Source of the DNA: Halobacillus_B sp963739045
Lineage (GTDB): Bacteria; Bacillota; Bacilli; Bacillales; Halobacillaceae
Assembly (NCBI GenBank): GCA_963739045.1
Contig: CAVTYY010000004.1
Coordinates: forward strand, 620,001-684,000
Direction: 5' to 3'
Length of the DNA stretch: 64,000 nt
The first letter of the stretch is position 1. The number at the start of each line of letters is the position of its first letter. The notes below the pieces were generated by a model. The model saw nothing but the letters and a program-made list of their open reading frames with translations, searched no databases and was not told the origin of the DNA. The position numbers were made by a program, and so were the translations under genes. Below are positions 26,130 to 35,402 of this stretch, piece after piece.

Positions 26130-27131
26130 ATGAACGTAACAATATATGATGTTGCAAGAGAAGCAAATGTGTCAATGGCAACCGTTTCACGAGTGGTCAA
26201 TGGCAACCCGAACGTAAAACCAGCGACGAGGAAGAAAGTACATGATGCCATTGAGCGTCTTGGCTACCGTCCCAATGCTGTGGCACGAGGATTGGCTAGT
26301 AAGAAGACAACGACAGTAGGGGTCATCATCCCTGATATCTCCAGTATCTTCTTTGCCGAACTGGCAAGAGGTATTGAGGACATTGCTACTATGTATAACT
26401 ACAACATTATTTTAAGCAACTCTGACCAGAATAAAGATAAAGAACTTCATCTCATTAATACTATGCTAGGAAAACAGGTGGATGGTCTAGTATTTATGGG
26501 CGGGAAAATTACCGAAGACCACATCCGCGAGTTTAAAAATTCCTCTGTACCGATCGCGTTGGCTGCTACAGTTGATGAAACCGGCGAAATTCCTGCAGTT
26601 AATATCAACTATCAGCAAGCGGCTTATGATGCTACAGAGCTATTAGTGGCGCGAAATAATCAGCCGGTAGCTTTTGTATCTGGTCCTGAGAATACTCATG
26701 TTAATGATCAGAAGCTTGAAGGGTACAAACGTGCAATGAAAGAATACGGATTCGATGATACAGAAGACTGGATTGTATCGGGGGATTATTCCTATGATTC
26801 TGGAATTGAAGCACTGGAGCAGATTTTAGAACTAAACCAGCGTCCAAAAGCGGTTTTTGTGTCTTCAGATGAAATGGCGCTTGGGGTTATCCATGGTGCT
26901 CAGGATCATGGGTTGAGCGTGCCGGAAGATCTGGAAGTCTTCGGTTTCGATAACACCCGGCTGGCAACCATGGTTCGTCCTACACTATCAACAGTGGTTC
27001 AGCCTATGTACGATATTGGTGCAGTCGCCATGAGACTGTTAACTAAATTCATGAATAAAGAAGAAGTAGATGAACAAAATGTGATTTTACCTCATAGAAT
27101 TGTCGAAAGAAACTCAACTCAATCAAAATAG
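26130..27131 (+). CDS. ccpA: Catabolite control protein A
   Basis: 333 residues, with GGGAGG before the ATG. LacI-family helix-turn-helix at the N terminus (TIYDVAREANVSMATVSRVV), the hinge helix with GLASKKTTTVGVIIPDIS, and a periplasmic-binding-protein-like core. Length and position between aroA and motPS match CcpA. It binds cre sites with HPr-Ser46-P as corepressor and controls carbon catabolism; a candidate cre lies before ackA in this window. Confidence 0.95.
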   Translation: MNVTIYDVAREANVSMATVSRVVNGNPNVKPATRKKVHDAIERLGYRPNAVARGLASKKTTTVGVIIPDISSIFFAELARGIEDIATMYNYNIILSNSDQNKDKELHLINTMLGKQVDGLVFMGGKITEDHIREFKNSSVPIALAATVDETGEIPAVNINYQQAAYDATELLVARNNQPVAFVSGPENTHVNDQKLEGYKRAMKEYGFDDTEDWIVSGDYSYDSGIEALEQILELNQRPKAVFVSSDEMALGVIHGAQDHGLSVPEDLEVFGFDNTRLATMVRPTLSTVVQPMYDIGAVAMRLLTKFMNKEEVDEQNVILPHRIVERNSTQSK

Positions 27132-27182
27132 TGCCGATATAGTAAATAGACTGTATCTGTACGAAATTGAGGAGAGAGATTT

Positions 27183-28007
27183 ATGAACAAGCGAGATTTG
27201 TTAACGCCAATTGGAATAACCCTGGGTTTCATTATGGTCATATTTGGTATAATGTCCAATGCTGGATTTGGTGGGATGACTTCTTTCATACAAGCCTCTT
27301 CGATTGTCATCGTGCTCGGAGGTTTAATCGCCGCCATTCTTGTAAACTTTAATATATCGGAAGTGAAATTAACTTTTCGTGTAACAAAAGAGGCGTTTAA
27401 ACAGCAGGATATGAATCTCCGGCAGTTGATTAACCTGTTTGTTAAGCTCTCTGAACGCGCTCGGAGAGAAGGCCTTTTGGCACTGGAAGCAGAACTTGAA
27501 GATGTTGAAGATCCTTTTATAAAGAAAGGGATACTGCTTGCCGTAGATGGAATAGAACCAGAGGTTATTAACGATATAATGAATGCTGAGATCGTTGCGG
27601 TGGAAGAAAGACATCAAAGAGGCAGAGCCATTTTAGAGAAGGCGGGAGAATATGCTCCTGCCTGGGGGATGATAGGAACTTTGATTGGTCTCGTTCTTAT
27701 GCTAGAGAGTCTGACAAGTCCTGAAACGCTCGGACCTAAAATGGCAGTCGCTTTGTTAACCACTTTTTATGGGACGTTGTTATCCAATTTAGTTTTCATT
27801 CCAATGGCGGGCAAACTTGAAAATAAAACCGAGCAGGAATTATTTATGAAACAAGTCATTATAGAAGGTGTCATCGGTGTCCAGTCTGGACAGAACCCTA
27901 AGATTCTTGAAGAGAAATTAAGCGCATTCTTGTCTGAGGAGGATAAGAAGCTGGCAGATGAAGCAGCTCAGGAAGAACCATTGGGAGAAGCTGCCAATGA
28001 AGCTTAG
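27183..28007 (+). CDS. motP: Flagellar stator protein MotP (sodium type)
   Basis: 274 residues, with GAGGAGAG before the ATG. Four membrane helices (two near the N terminus, two at about 150-210), with the MotA-type cytoplasmic loop between (SERARREGLLALEAELEDVEDPFIKKGI). Position directly downstream of ccpA marks it as MotP, the sodium-driven counterpart of MotA. With MotS it forms the torque-generating stator. Ion specificity is inferred from synteny and family, not from a tested residue. Confidence 0.92.
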   Translation: MNKRDLLTPIGITLGFIMVIFGIMSNAGFGGMTSFIQASSIVIVLGGLIAAILVNFNISEVKLTFRVTKEAFKQQDMNLRQLINLFVKLSERARREGLLALEAELEDVEDPFIKKGILLAVDGIEPEVINDIMNAEIVAVEERHQRGRAILEKAGEYAPAWGMIGTLIGLVLMLESLTSPETLGPKMAVALLTTFYGTLLSNLVFIPMAGKLENKTEQELFMKQVIIEGVIGVQSGQNPKILEEKLSAFLSEEDKKLADEAAQEEPLGEAANEA

Positions 28008-28785
28008 AAAACGCAAGAAAAAGAATCAAAATGGTGCACCTAAGTGGATGACAACGTATGCTGATATGATTACCTTGATTCTAGTATTTTTTATCCTGCT
28101 CTTTTCCATGTCGCAAATAAATTTGGTGAAATTCAACGCCATTGCTGAGTCATTCAGAAATCGGATGATCTTGGATTTCTACCCATCCCCGGTCGAAGAG
28201 GAATATCCAACAGAACAAACGAAGATTCAAGAAAATGGGGAAAAGAATAACGAGTTTGAAGAACCCAATCAAAATCCTGACAATTTGGCAGAAAACCAAA
28301 AGGATCAGGATGAGAGCAAAGACGAGCTGGATAATGTCATGCAAGAGGTTAATCAATTCCTTAATAAGAATCAATTAAATGATATTATTTCTGCTACCCG
28401 AACGAAACGCGGAGTTGTCTTAGTTTTACAAGAACAGTTATTGTTTGAAACTGGAGAAGCCGAAATTCTACATTCAGGCGGTCCGTTTTTAACGAAAGTA
28501 GGAACGCTGCTCAACCATATTCCCAATGATGTAAAAGTAGAAGGACATACAGATGACCGGCCGATCTCTACATTTCGCTATCCGTCAAACTGGGAATTAT
28601 CCGGGGCAAGGGCAAGCAGTGTGATTCGTTACTTAACATCTCATACTAAAGGGCTGGGGAAAAGTCGCTTTACTGCTGTGGCATACGGAGATACACGCCC
28701 GGTAGCTCCTAATACTTCCAAGGAAAACTGGAGGAAAAATCGAAGAGTAGAAATTGTAATTCTCGATCCCGATTATAAGGGATAA
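27997..28785 (+). CDS. motS: Flagellar stator protein MotS (sodium type)
   Basis: 262 residues from the ATG at 27997, which overlaps the end of motP by 11 bases and follows GGGAG in the motP coding region. One membrane helix holds the ion-binding Asp: TTYADMITLILVFFILLF. A linker rich in Gln, Asn and Glu follows (about 65-105), then an OmpA-type peptidoglycan-binding domain with VEGHTDDRPI, NWELSGARASSVIRYL and NRRVEIVI. The plug and linker are acidic. The tight overlap suggests translational coupling with motP. Confidence 0.93.
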   Translation: MKLRKRKKKNQNGAPKWMTTYADMITLILVFFILLFSMSQINLVKFNAIAESFRNRMILDFYPSPVEEEYPTEQTKIQENGEKNNEFEEPNQNPDNLAENQKDQDESKDELDNVMQEVNQFLNKNQLNDIISATRTKRGVVLVLQEQLLFETGEAEILHSGGPFLTKVGTLLNHIPNDVKVEGHTDDRPISTFRYPSNWELSGARASSVIRYLTSHTKGLGKSRFTAVAYGDTRPVAPNTSKENWRKNRRVEIVILDPDYKG

Positions 28786-28855
28786 TCCATACATAGCAAT
28801 AAATAGACCCTGCATCAGTATCAAATCACTGAAGAATTGATAAATAGGTAAATAA

Positions 28856-28901
28856 AAAAACGCGTAAAACCATATTCTTACTTGGTTTCACGCGTTTTTC
28901 T
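28856..28901. terminator. Terminator between motS and acuC
   Basis: AAAAACGCGT, one mismatch, AAACCA pairs with TGGTTT C ACGCGTTTTT. Convergent genes on both sides. Confidence 0.8.
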
Positions 28902-28962
28902 TATGCATGATGTATCTCCCTTTTTCAAGAAGTGCCACGGAAATAACAGACTCGTTTCTTGA

Positions 28963-30135
28963 TTAAGGGGTATTATATTTCTTTTGGTTCCGGATGAACT
29001 GTAAAGCTTTTTCAAGAATTTGCTCATTTTTCTCCGTGATTTCCTGTTTCCTAGGTATGGGCTTATAACTTCCATCAGGATCACTCCATTGACTGGGAAG
29101 AGTGACAGGTGCCTGGGGCTGCCACTTCTCAAGCCACTTTTCTGGAAGGGGCCCATGGAATGGAGAGTCTCCTTTCATAACTTTCCATACTTGTGACCAT
29201 GCTCTTGGAACCACTCTCCAAATATCATATCCGCCCCCGCCCAGAGCAATCCATTTTCCACCGCAATACTGGTGAGCTAATTCATGGGCAAGTTCAGGAA
29301 TCTTTTGATAGATTTTCATCGTAGAACAGAGGTGGGTTAACGGATCAAGAAAATGAGCATCCGCCCCGTTCTGGGTGACAATCACATCGGGTTTAAAATA
29401 TTCCACAATCTCTCTAAACGCAGATTCATAGAGGTGCAAGAAGGATTCATCTTCAGTAAAAGCATCTATCGGGAGGTTGAAGGAGTAGCCGTATCCCTCT
29501 TTCAAACCGCGTTCATTGACGTTTCCTGTCCCGGGAAACAAATATCTGCCCGTTTCGTGAATGGAGAAGGTGCAGACATTGGGATCGTCATAAAATGCCC
29601 ATTGTACACCGTCGCCATGGTGAGCGTCAGTATCCACATACAGGACGCGGTAATCATATTTTTCTCGAATATATTTAATTCCTACTGCTCCATCATTATA
29701 GATACAAAAGCCTGAAGCTTTTCTTTCAAATCCATGGTGCAATCCGCCTCCCAAATTTAAGGCGTGGTCAACCTTTCCCTCTAATACGGCATCAATTGCT
29801 GACAGCGTTCCACCGACAAGTAACGCTGATGCCTCGTGCATGCCTTTAAACATAGGAGTGTCTTCCGTTCCGATTCCAAACTCTAATGCTTCCTCCTCGG
29901 ATAGTGCCTCTCCTCCTGCCTGCTTAATCGCTTCAATATATCTTCGGCTGTGAGCTAAGGAAAGCTCTTCATCCGTAGCTTTTCGCGGCTCTATTAATTG
30001 AGCAGCCGATAATTCTCCAGAAGCTTCTAGCAGTTCCTTTGCAAGAACCACTCTCATTTGGTTGAAAGGATGGTCGTCTCGGAAACGGTAACTAGTAAAG
30101 GAATTTGAAAAAACAAAACCGGAGCTGCAGCTCAT
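28963..30135 (-). CDS. acuC: Histone deacetylase-family protein AcuC
   Basis: 390 residues from the ATG at 30135, which overlaps the acuB stop in ATGA. Class I/II deacetylase fold: GGLHHGFERKASGFC, the zinc site DTDAHHGDG (about 172-180), FSIHETGRYLFPGTG and GGGGYD. In B. subtilis AcuC removes the acetyl group that AcuA puts on AcsA, reactivating acetyl-CoA synthetase. The upstream ATG at 30162 lies inside acuB and is unlikely. Confidence 0.93.
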   Translation of the reverse strand: MSCSSGFVFSNSFTSYRFRDDHPFNQMRVVLAKELLEASGELSAAQLIEPRKATDEELSLAHSRRYIEAIKQAGGEALSEEEALEFGIGTEDTPMFKGMHEASALLVGGTLSAIDAVLEGKVDHALNLGGGLHHGFERKASGFCIYNDGAVGIKYIREKYDYRVLYVDTDAHHGDGVQWAFYDDPNVCTFSIHETGRYLFPGTGNVNERGLKEGYGYSFNLPIDAFTEDESFLHLYESAFREIVEYFKPDVIVTQNGADAHFLDPLTHLCSTMKIYQKIPELAHELAHQYCGGKWIALGGGGYDIWRVVPRAWSQVWKVMKGDSPFHGPLPEKWLEKWQPQAPVTLPSQWSDPDGSYKPIPRKQEITEKNEQILEKALQFIRNQKKYNTP

Positions 30136-30779
30136 GATTCCATCCCTGGCATTTGGGGCCATAGTACTTCATAGCCCTCCGATTTTAAGTCTTCAATTGT
30201 CGGCAGAGGATTCATTGTTTGAATACGGACCACAATAATCTTGTACTTTGGATCTGGTTTATAAGGATAAATAAGAACAGAGCTGATATTTACTTTTCGC
30301 TTTCCAAATACTTGGGTAACCTGCGGCAGTATTCCGGGTTTATTGATTACTTTCACTTCAATTTGAGAGCTCTGGACATTAGTGCCCGTTAATTGAATTA
30401 AAGTATAGAGCATATCCTTCTCTGTAATTATGCCGACGAGCTTATTGTTTCTTGTGACAGGGACACAGGCAATTTCCTGTTCATAAAAAATGGACGCTAC
30501 TTCCTCCGCAAAATCAAGAGGATGAACGGTAGTTACTGGGCTCGTCATTATTGATTCAATAGGATTTATGAGTTCTTCTGCCTGCGATTTTGTTTCAAAA
30601 GTAGAAGGGCTAGCATCTCGTACATCGCGGTCTGAGACGATCCCAATCACTTTGTGATCTCGATCCACAATCGGAATATGCCTAATATGATGTTGATTTA
30701 AAAGCTTTAAGGCGGTTTCAATCGTTTCCTCCGGAGTAAGTGTAATCACTTCTTTTTTCATTATTTCTTCAACCAGCAC
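30132..30779 (-). CDS. acuB: CBS-CBS-ACT protein AcuB
   Basis: 215 residues from a GTG with AGGAGG 9 bases upstream. Two CBS motifs (residues about 8-55 and 78-128; HHIRHIPIVDRDHKVIGIVSDRD and ACVPVTRNNKLVGIITEKDM) and an ACT-like domain (about 135-205). It is the middle gene of acuABC; its precise role in acetoin/acetate control is unclear. The CBS pair may sense an adenine nucleotide. Starts 3 bases after the acuA stop. Confidence 0.93.
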   Translation of the reverse strand: MLVEEIMKKEVITLTPEETIETALKLLNQHHIRHIPIVDRDHKVIGIVSDRDVRDASPSTFETKSQAEELINPIESIMTSPVTTVHPLDFAEEVASIFYEQEIACVPVTRNNKLVGIITEKDMLYTLIQLTGTNVQSSQIEVKVINKPGILPQVTQVFGKRKVNISSVLIYPYKPDPKYKIIVVRIQTMNPLPTIEDLKSEGYEVLWPQMPGMES

Positions 30780-30782
30780 CTT

Positions 30783-31433
30783 TTACTGCCTCCTAGCATC
30801 GCGCATATTATTTCTAGTTAGAAATCGCAGATGGTCAAATTGTTTAATAGAGCTTTCAGGTACATTTTTGCCGATTCGTACCATCAGACAGTTGGCAGGG
30901 TGGGAGATAATTTCAGGATCATCCGTTGGAGAAGGGGTAAGACCTCCCGCTCCCATCATTTTCTCCATGACCTTTCGATAACTCCATATATTTAACTGTG
31001 TTCCTTTTAAATCCCAGTGCCAATAATATTCTGTAGAAATGATAATGTAGTTTTCCATAAACTCATCTCTTATTGCAAGCTTGATGAGCCCTGACCCAAT
31101 TCGATAGCTTCTAAAGGAAGGGATGACTTCTATTGCCCCTAATTCCATCAAGTCTTCCATGTTTCCTTCCGACCATCTCTCCAGGGGATCAGGATGGAGA
31201 AAAGTTACATAGCCAACTATAAGACTTTCATGTCTCGCAATAATAATTCTGCCTTCTGGAAAATCAGCAATTTCTCTGAGGGCGTCAAACTGTTTTGCAG
31301 ACGGACGAAAGGCATTTAACTTACTATCAAATTCATAAGAACTAAGCTCTGTTGAGGATAAAGGTCCCTCAATAATTACAGGGCCAACGTCCGTATCCAC
31401 GGTTCTGCTAAAATAGGATTTCGTGTGAATCAT
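30783..31433 (-). CDS. acuA: Protein acetyltransferase AcuA
   Basis: 216 residues, with AAGGTGG before the ATG. GNAT fold: YVTFLHPDPLERWSE, ELGAIEVIPSFRSYRIGSGLIKLAI (motif A, the acetyl-CoA loop being RSYRIGSG). It acetylates and inactivates AcsA in B. subtilis. First gene of the acu operon; acsA itself, normally divergent from acuA, is not in the window. Promoter -10 candidate TATAAT on the minus strand at 31478-31483. Confidence 0.92.
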   Translation of the reverse strand: MIHTKSYFSRTVDTDVGPVIIEGPLSSTELSSYEFDSKLNAFRPSAKQFDALREIADFPEGRIIIARHESLIVGYVTFLHPDPLERWSEGNMEDLMELGAIEVIPSFRSYRIGSGLIKLAIRDEFMENYIIISTEYYWHWDLKGTQLNIWSYRKVMEKMMGAGGLTPSPTDDPEIISHPANCLMVRIGKNVPESSIKQFDHLRFLTRNNMRDARRQ

Positions 31434-31795
31434 TTATCCACCACCTTACAAATAGAGGTAAAATTCTGTCTTTTTTCATTATACATGAAACTGTAGAGAA
31501 TTAAATTAAAGAGTGATTTCGTTATGGAAGGACAACTGTACGATTCTCTTATTTATACTTTAAAGAAGGTTAGCTGATATAAACTAACTTTTCTTAGATA
31601 ATTTGAGTCTAATTAAGATAGCAATGTAAAGTTCATATGGAAATAATGGATCATGCAAAACAAAAAATCCGAACGATGATAGAGGAATGCGCTAACATTT
31701 CATCATCGTTCGGATTTAATAATATCTAAAAAGACTTCTGTCTCAGTCCCTTTAAATGAGATTTTCCATCTAAAAGGAATTCTTTAGCTTTAAAT
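31434..31795. promoter_or_regulatory. Intergenic region with acuA promoter element and PBP terminator
   Basis: 362 bases without a gene. The acuA side holds a minus-strand TATAAT (31478-31483) with a poor -35, consistent with a regulated promoter. A weak hairpin, GTTAG...CTAAC, lies near 31569-31590. The PBP side carries the terminator at 31665-31717. In B. subtilis this interval holds acsA; nothing of it is seen here. Confidence 0.5.
31665..31717 (-). terminator. Terminator of the class A PBP gene
   Basis: A 16-base-pair stem, AAATCCGAACGATGAT with ATCATCGTTCGGATTT, with a T-run on the minus strand. It shares CCGAAC with the recurrent terminator family but not the whole core. Confidence 0.8.
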
Positions 31796-34700
31796 TTAGT
31801 TAGTATCGCCTGTATTATTAGCAGACTGGCTGTTTGAGTTTGTTCCAGAACTGCTATTAGTACTTGAGGTTTGAGAGTCAGCCCCTGCACTGCCGGATCC
31901 AGAGTCATTGCCAGATCCAGAGTCATTACCGGACCCAGAGTCATTACCGGACCCAGAGTCATTACCGGACCCAGAGTCATTACCGGATCCAGAGTCATTG
32001 CCAGATCCAGAATCATTACCAGATCCAGAGTCATTGCCAGATCCAGAATCATTACCAGATCCAGAGTCATTGCCAGAGCCGGAATCATTACCGGACCCAG
32101 AGTCATTGCCAGAGCCGGAATCATTACCGGATCCAGAGTCATTGCCAGAGCTGGACTGATCTCCAGAAGACTTTTCCTTGTTCGACTTAGAGTCGCTTCC
32201 TTGATCTGATTTTGGATCGGGCGCGCCTGGATTTCCAACTTTAGTCGTGCCAGAGAGCCCTGACGAGGTACCAAAGTAATCGACTGCACGAACTGCGTAA
32301 ATGCCCTCACTACCTGAATAGCTTAAGGAAGTCCCAGTCGTGCTGCCTACAACACTAAAAGATCCTCCTGGAGTTGAAGCGCGGTAAACCCGATAGCCTA
32401 CTACGTCTTTACTTCCTGAGCCTGTCCAGCTGATCGTCGAAGAATTCGCCGAAACTGAGCTTGGAGCGGCTGGCGCTTGACCATCATTCTCTACTCCTGA
32501 AGAAAATGAAGAAGCACCAGAAGAAGGCAGAGCTACATTATTCCAGGCTCCTGTGTTAGGGAGCAGGGATCTTAAGATCGCTGGATGATCATAATTGTGT
32601 TCTTTTATAAATTTCGGACTCAAAGTTACTCCGCCGCCATTAATAATAAATTCAGATGGAGTACTGTTTCCTGCAACAACTAGGTTACCATTTACTTTCA
32701 CAAAGTCGCCGCTTATTAAACTGTCATCTACCTTAGTAGGAGCGTACTTTGCATTATAGATGTCGCTTCGAGCTAAGCCTACACTTGAACATAAGTCAGA
32801 AGCGAGCAAGCCGGATGTAGCGCAGTAAGATCTCCGGACTAATCCTCCTGGGCTTTGGAAATCTTTCTTAGGAGCCATAAGGTCAGGACGAATATCGGTT
32901 ACAGCATTCACGACATCTGCCCACAGTCCTGTGTTTCTCTGGCTGTAGCTACTAACATTTGAGAAATCAGCATCGTGGTCATAACCCATCCACATACTCA
33001 CTGTGACATTCGGATTGGTCGCAATAAACCAGGTGTCTCTGTAGAACTGAGAGGTTCCTGTTTTTCCAGCCCAGTCTACGCCTGGGTGACTCAGCTGTCC
33101 CGGAACTCCGCTGGCTGTACCATATTTTAGAACATCACGCATCATGTCGATCGTGAGATATGCCGATTGCGGACTAAACACTTTCGTTTTTTTCTTACTT
33201 TTATGCTTATAAAAGGTTTTCCCATCATTGGTGGTAATGCTTTCGATCATATAAGCATCTGTGAATTTTCCCATATTCCCAAAGGTTACGTAAGCATTGG
33301 TTGCTTCTTCGTTGGTAATTTGTACTGTTCCGAGAGCAGTGGAATAGTTGGTATGGTCAGACTTTCTTAAAGTGGTAATGCCCATCTTTTCTAGATAATG
33401 GGTAGCAGGATCTTTGCCGATAATTTTCGAATATGCCTTTACAGCTGGCACATTATAGGATTTAGCTAAAGCATACCTGGCGGAGACGAACCCGTGGTTC
33501 CTTCCGGTATAGTTATGAACTTCCTGACTTGTGCCAGGATAAGTGTATGGAACATCAGCAAGTACTGAGCCTGGTTGTATGGCTCCCATATCTATCCCTG
33601 GTCCATAAACGAGAATCGGTTTCATCGTACTTCCGTTAGACCTTTTCGAATCAGCGGCCAAATTTAACTGCTCTTCTTTATAGTCCCGTCCGCCGATAAA
33701 GGCAACGATCTTCCCAGTAGAATTTTCAATAATGTTACTGCTTACTTGAACAGGAAGAGTTTCTGTCTTTCCGGTTTTATTCCCGTTTTTATCGTAAATC
33801 GGGACCGTTTGGTCAGGAGCGTAACGATTATAGTTATTTTTGACTTTTTGGACGGCATCATACACTTTTTTGTCGATAGTGGTGTGAATCTGGTAGCCGC
33901 CGGCAGTAAGCTTGTGCTCCGCCAATGTGGTGTATTCTTCTCTTAACTGTTTGTCTTTGTTTAAGTCATCCATCGTATGCCCATTATCTTTGGCGAGCTG
34001 CTCAATCATAATTTTCTTTGCCCGCTTTTCAATCTGGGTGGTGATATAAGGATATGATAGATTGGAAGATTTCGTCTGATTAGCAAGGGTATCCTTGTTG
34101 ATTTTAAACTTCATAGCTTTCTTATATTCCTTGTCGGTAATATAACCGCCATCATGCATGCGTTCAAGCACTTCATGCATACGGTCAATACCCGGCTGCA
34201 GCCCTTTCTTGCTCTTAATCGAGCCATCATTGTTGAAAGGCGTATAGCCAAAAGGAGATTGAGGCAGTCCGGCAATAAATGCAGATTGAGCTACAGAAAG
34301 ATCTTTTGCCTTTACTCCAAAGATACCTTTCGCTGCCGTTTGAACTCCGGCAATGTTTTCGCCGTTAGAATTTCGGCCGAAGGGTACAATGTTTAAATAT
34401 CCTTCCAGTATTTCATCCTTATTGAAGAATTTTTCTACACGGAGAGCAAGGAGCATTTCTTTTGCTTTACGTTCGAAGGAAACTTCATTAGTGAGGATTT
34501 GATTTTTAACAAGCTGCTGGGTAAGAGTACTTCCCCCGGTTTTAACTGAAGAATTGGTCACTTCTTGTACAATGGCCCGCATAATTGATTTAGGGACCAC
34601 ACCATTATGGTTTTTAAAGTTTTCATCTTCCGTTGCGATCACCGCATTTTTCACGTGGTCACTGACGTCCTTTAATTGAACCTTTTCGCGATAAAGGTCG

Positions 34701-35002
34701 GACCTGACTTTGTTGACAAGTGAATCGTCTTCAAATAAAATCTTCGACGTTTCTGAATAGTTATAAATGTCATCATGCATTTCTTGCTTGCTGAGCAAAG
34801 GTTCATCTTTAACTAAAGAAGCAAAATATCCGGCGCCGACACCGCCTGCAAAAAACAGCCCGATGACTCCAATGATGATAAAGAATAGGATGATATTCCA
34901 TACCACATCGTAAGTAATGCGGGTTCCTTTTTGGATTTTGCCTTTGTTCCATAAATCTTTTATATCCAGTTTATTTCTGCCGTTTTTTTTGTTATCTGCC
35001 AT
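31796..35002 (-). CDS. Class A penicillin-binding protein with Fn3-like domain and GNDSGS repeat tail
   Basis: 1068 residues. Short basic cytoplasmic tail, one membrane helix (about 30-55), a glycosyltransferase domain (catalytic Glu in TEDENFKNH near residue 125; GGSTLTQQLVKN; GYLNIVPFGR) and a transpeptidase domain with SxxK (STMK, about 457), SYN (about 514) and KTGT (about 645). A fibronectin-III-like domain follows (about 838-922; PSSVSANSSTISWT, VVGYRVYRAS). The tail holds 14 repeats of GSGNDS (about 950-1033). It builds and cross-links glycan strands outside the membrane. It lies between tyrS and acu, a place where some Bacillus species also have a PBP1A. Confidence 0.93.
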   Translation of the reverse strand: MADNKKNGRNKLDIKDLWNKGKIQKGTRITYDVVWNIILFFIIIGVIGLFFAGGVGAGYFASLVKDEPLLSKQEMHDDIYNYSETSKILFEDDSLVNKVRSDLYREKVQLKDVSDHVKNAVIATEDENFKNHNGVVPKSIMRAIVQEVTNSSVKTGGSTLTQQLVKNQILTNEVSFERKAKEMLLALRVEKFFNKDEILEGYLNIVPFGRNSNGENIAGVQTAAKGIFGVKAKDLSVAQSAFIAGLPQSPFGYTPFNNDGSIKSKKGLQPGIDRMHEVLERMHDGGYITDKEYKKAMKFKINKDTLANQTKSSNLSYPYITTQIEKRAKKIMIEQLAKDNGHTMDDLNKDKQLREEYTTLAEHKLTAGGYQIHTTIDKKVYDAVQKVKNNYNRYAPDQTVPIYDKNGNKTGKTETLPVQVSSNIIENSTGKIVAFIGGRDYKEEQLNLAADSKRSNGSTMKPILVYGPGIDMGAIQPGSVLADVPYTYPGTSQEVHNYTGRNHGFVSARYALAKSYNVPAVKAYSKIIGKDPATHYLEKMGITTLRKSDHTNYSTALGTVQITNEEATNAYVTFGNMGKFTDAYMIESITTNDGKTFYKHKSKKKTKVFSPQSAYLTIDMMRDVLKYGTASGVPGQLSHPGVDWAGKTGTSQFYRDTWFIATNPNVTVSMWMGYDHDADFSNVSSYSQRNTGLWADVVNAVTDIRPDLMAPKKDFQSPGGLVRRSYCATSGLLASDLCSSVGLARSDIYNAKYAPTKVDDSLISGDFVKVNGNLVVAGNSTPSEFIINGGGVTLSPKFIKEHNYDHPAILRSLLPNTGAWNNVALPSSGASSFSSGVENDGQAPAAPSSVSANSSTISWTGSGSKDVVGYRVYRASTPGGSFSVVGSTTGTSLSYSGSEGIYAVRAVDYFGTSSGLSGTTKVGNPGAPDPKSDQGSDSKSNKEKSSGDQSSSGNDSGSGNDSGSGNDSGSGNDSGSGNDSGSGNDSGSGNDSGSGNDSGSGNDSGSGNDSGSGNDSGSGNDSGSGNDSGSGNDSGSGSAGADSQTSSTNSSSGTNSNSQSANNTGDTN
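31901..32152 (-). repeat. 18-bp tandem repeat, 14 units, in the PBP tail
   Basis: Fourteen 18-base units coding GSGNDS on the minus strand fill 252 bases. Units differ by silent changes (for example AGAGTCATTACC against AGAATCATTACC) and fall into a few sub-types that alternate, as expected from unequal exchange or slippage. The protein sequence is held constant. Confidence 0.95.
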
Positions 35003-35129
35003 TTACATACCTCCTAAAATCCAATGTATATTATAACATAGTCAACCATTAAGAGATATCTTTCCCCTGCAGAATTCATTGCTTTTTTATTTGGATTGTG
35101 ATAAATATAATACATAGTTAAATACTAGT

Positions 35130-35353
35130 GCGTTGAATGATTGAAGTAGAAAACAAATCCATGGTACAGAGAACTGACGGATGGTGGGAGTCAGTGCATA
35201 TTTGTTTTTGAATTACGATCTGGAGCAATCTTCTGGTAATTGGATCAGAAGACGGTGTGAAGAGCCGTTATCGAGACAAGTGGCACATGTTTGTGCAACA
35301 AGGGTGGTACCGCGACAAGACCTCGTCCCTTTTATAGGGAGAGGTCTTTTTTG
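35130..35353 (+). promoter_or_regulatory. T-box leader of tyrS
   Basis: The T-box sequence AAGGGTGGTACCGCG is at 35300-35314; its TGGT can pair with the ACCA end of uncharged tRNA-Tyr. The intrinsic terminator AAGACCTC/GAGGTCTT with a T-run is at 35318-35352. A stem I with AACTGAC...GTCAGT-type pairing and a TAC specifier candidate at 35214-35216 agrees with tyrosine. Uncharged tRNA-Tyr would allow readthrough into tyrS. Confidence 0.92.
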
Positions 35354-35402
35354 TGTTTCGGTAGATGGCATTTTAAAGAATAGAGAAGAAGGAGTGTCAG
35401 TG

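Noticed and set aside
31901..32152. Array of regularly spaced repeats, considered as CRISPR
   Set aside because: Units are contiguous 18-mers without unique spacers and encode GSGNDS in frame.
31864..32209. Three plus-strand open frames over the PBP repeats, one coding repeated PDPESL
   Set aside because: They are antisense shadows of the 18-base repeat; no ribosome sites, and the minus-strand PBP is clearly the gene.
35181..35402. N-terminal extension of tyrS from an upstream start
   Set aside because: The stretch is the T-box leader with its terminator; a proper ribosome site precedes the ATG at 35403.
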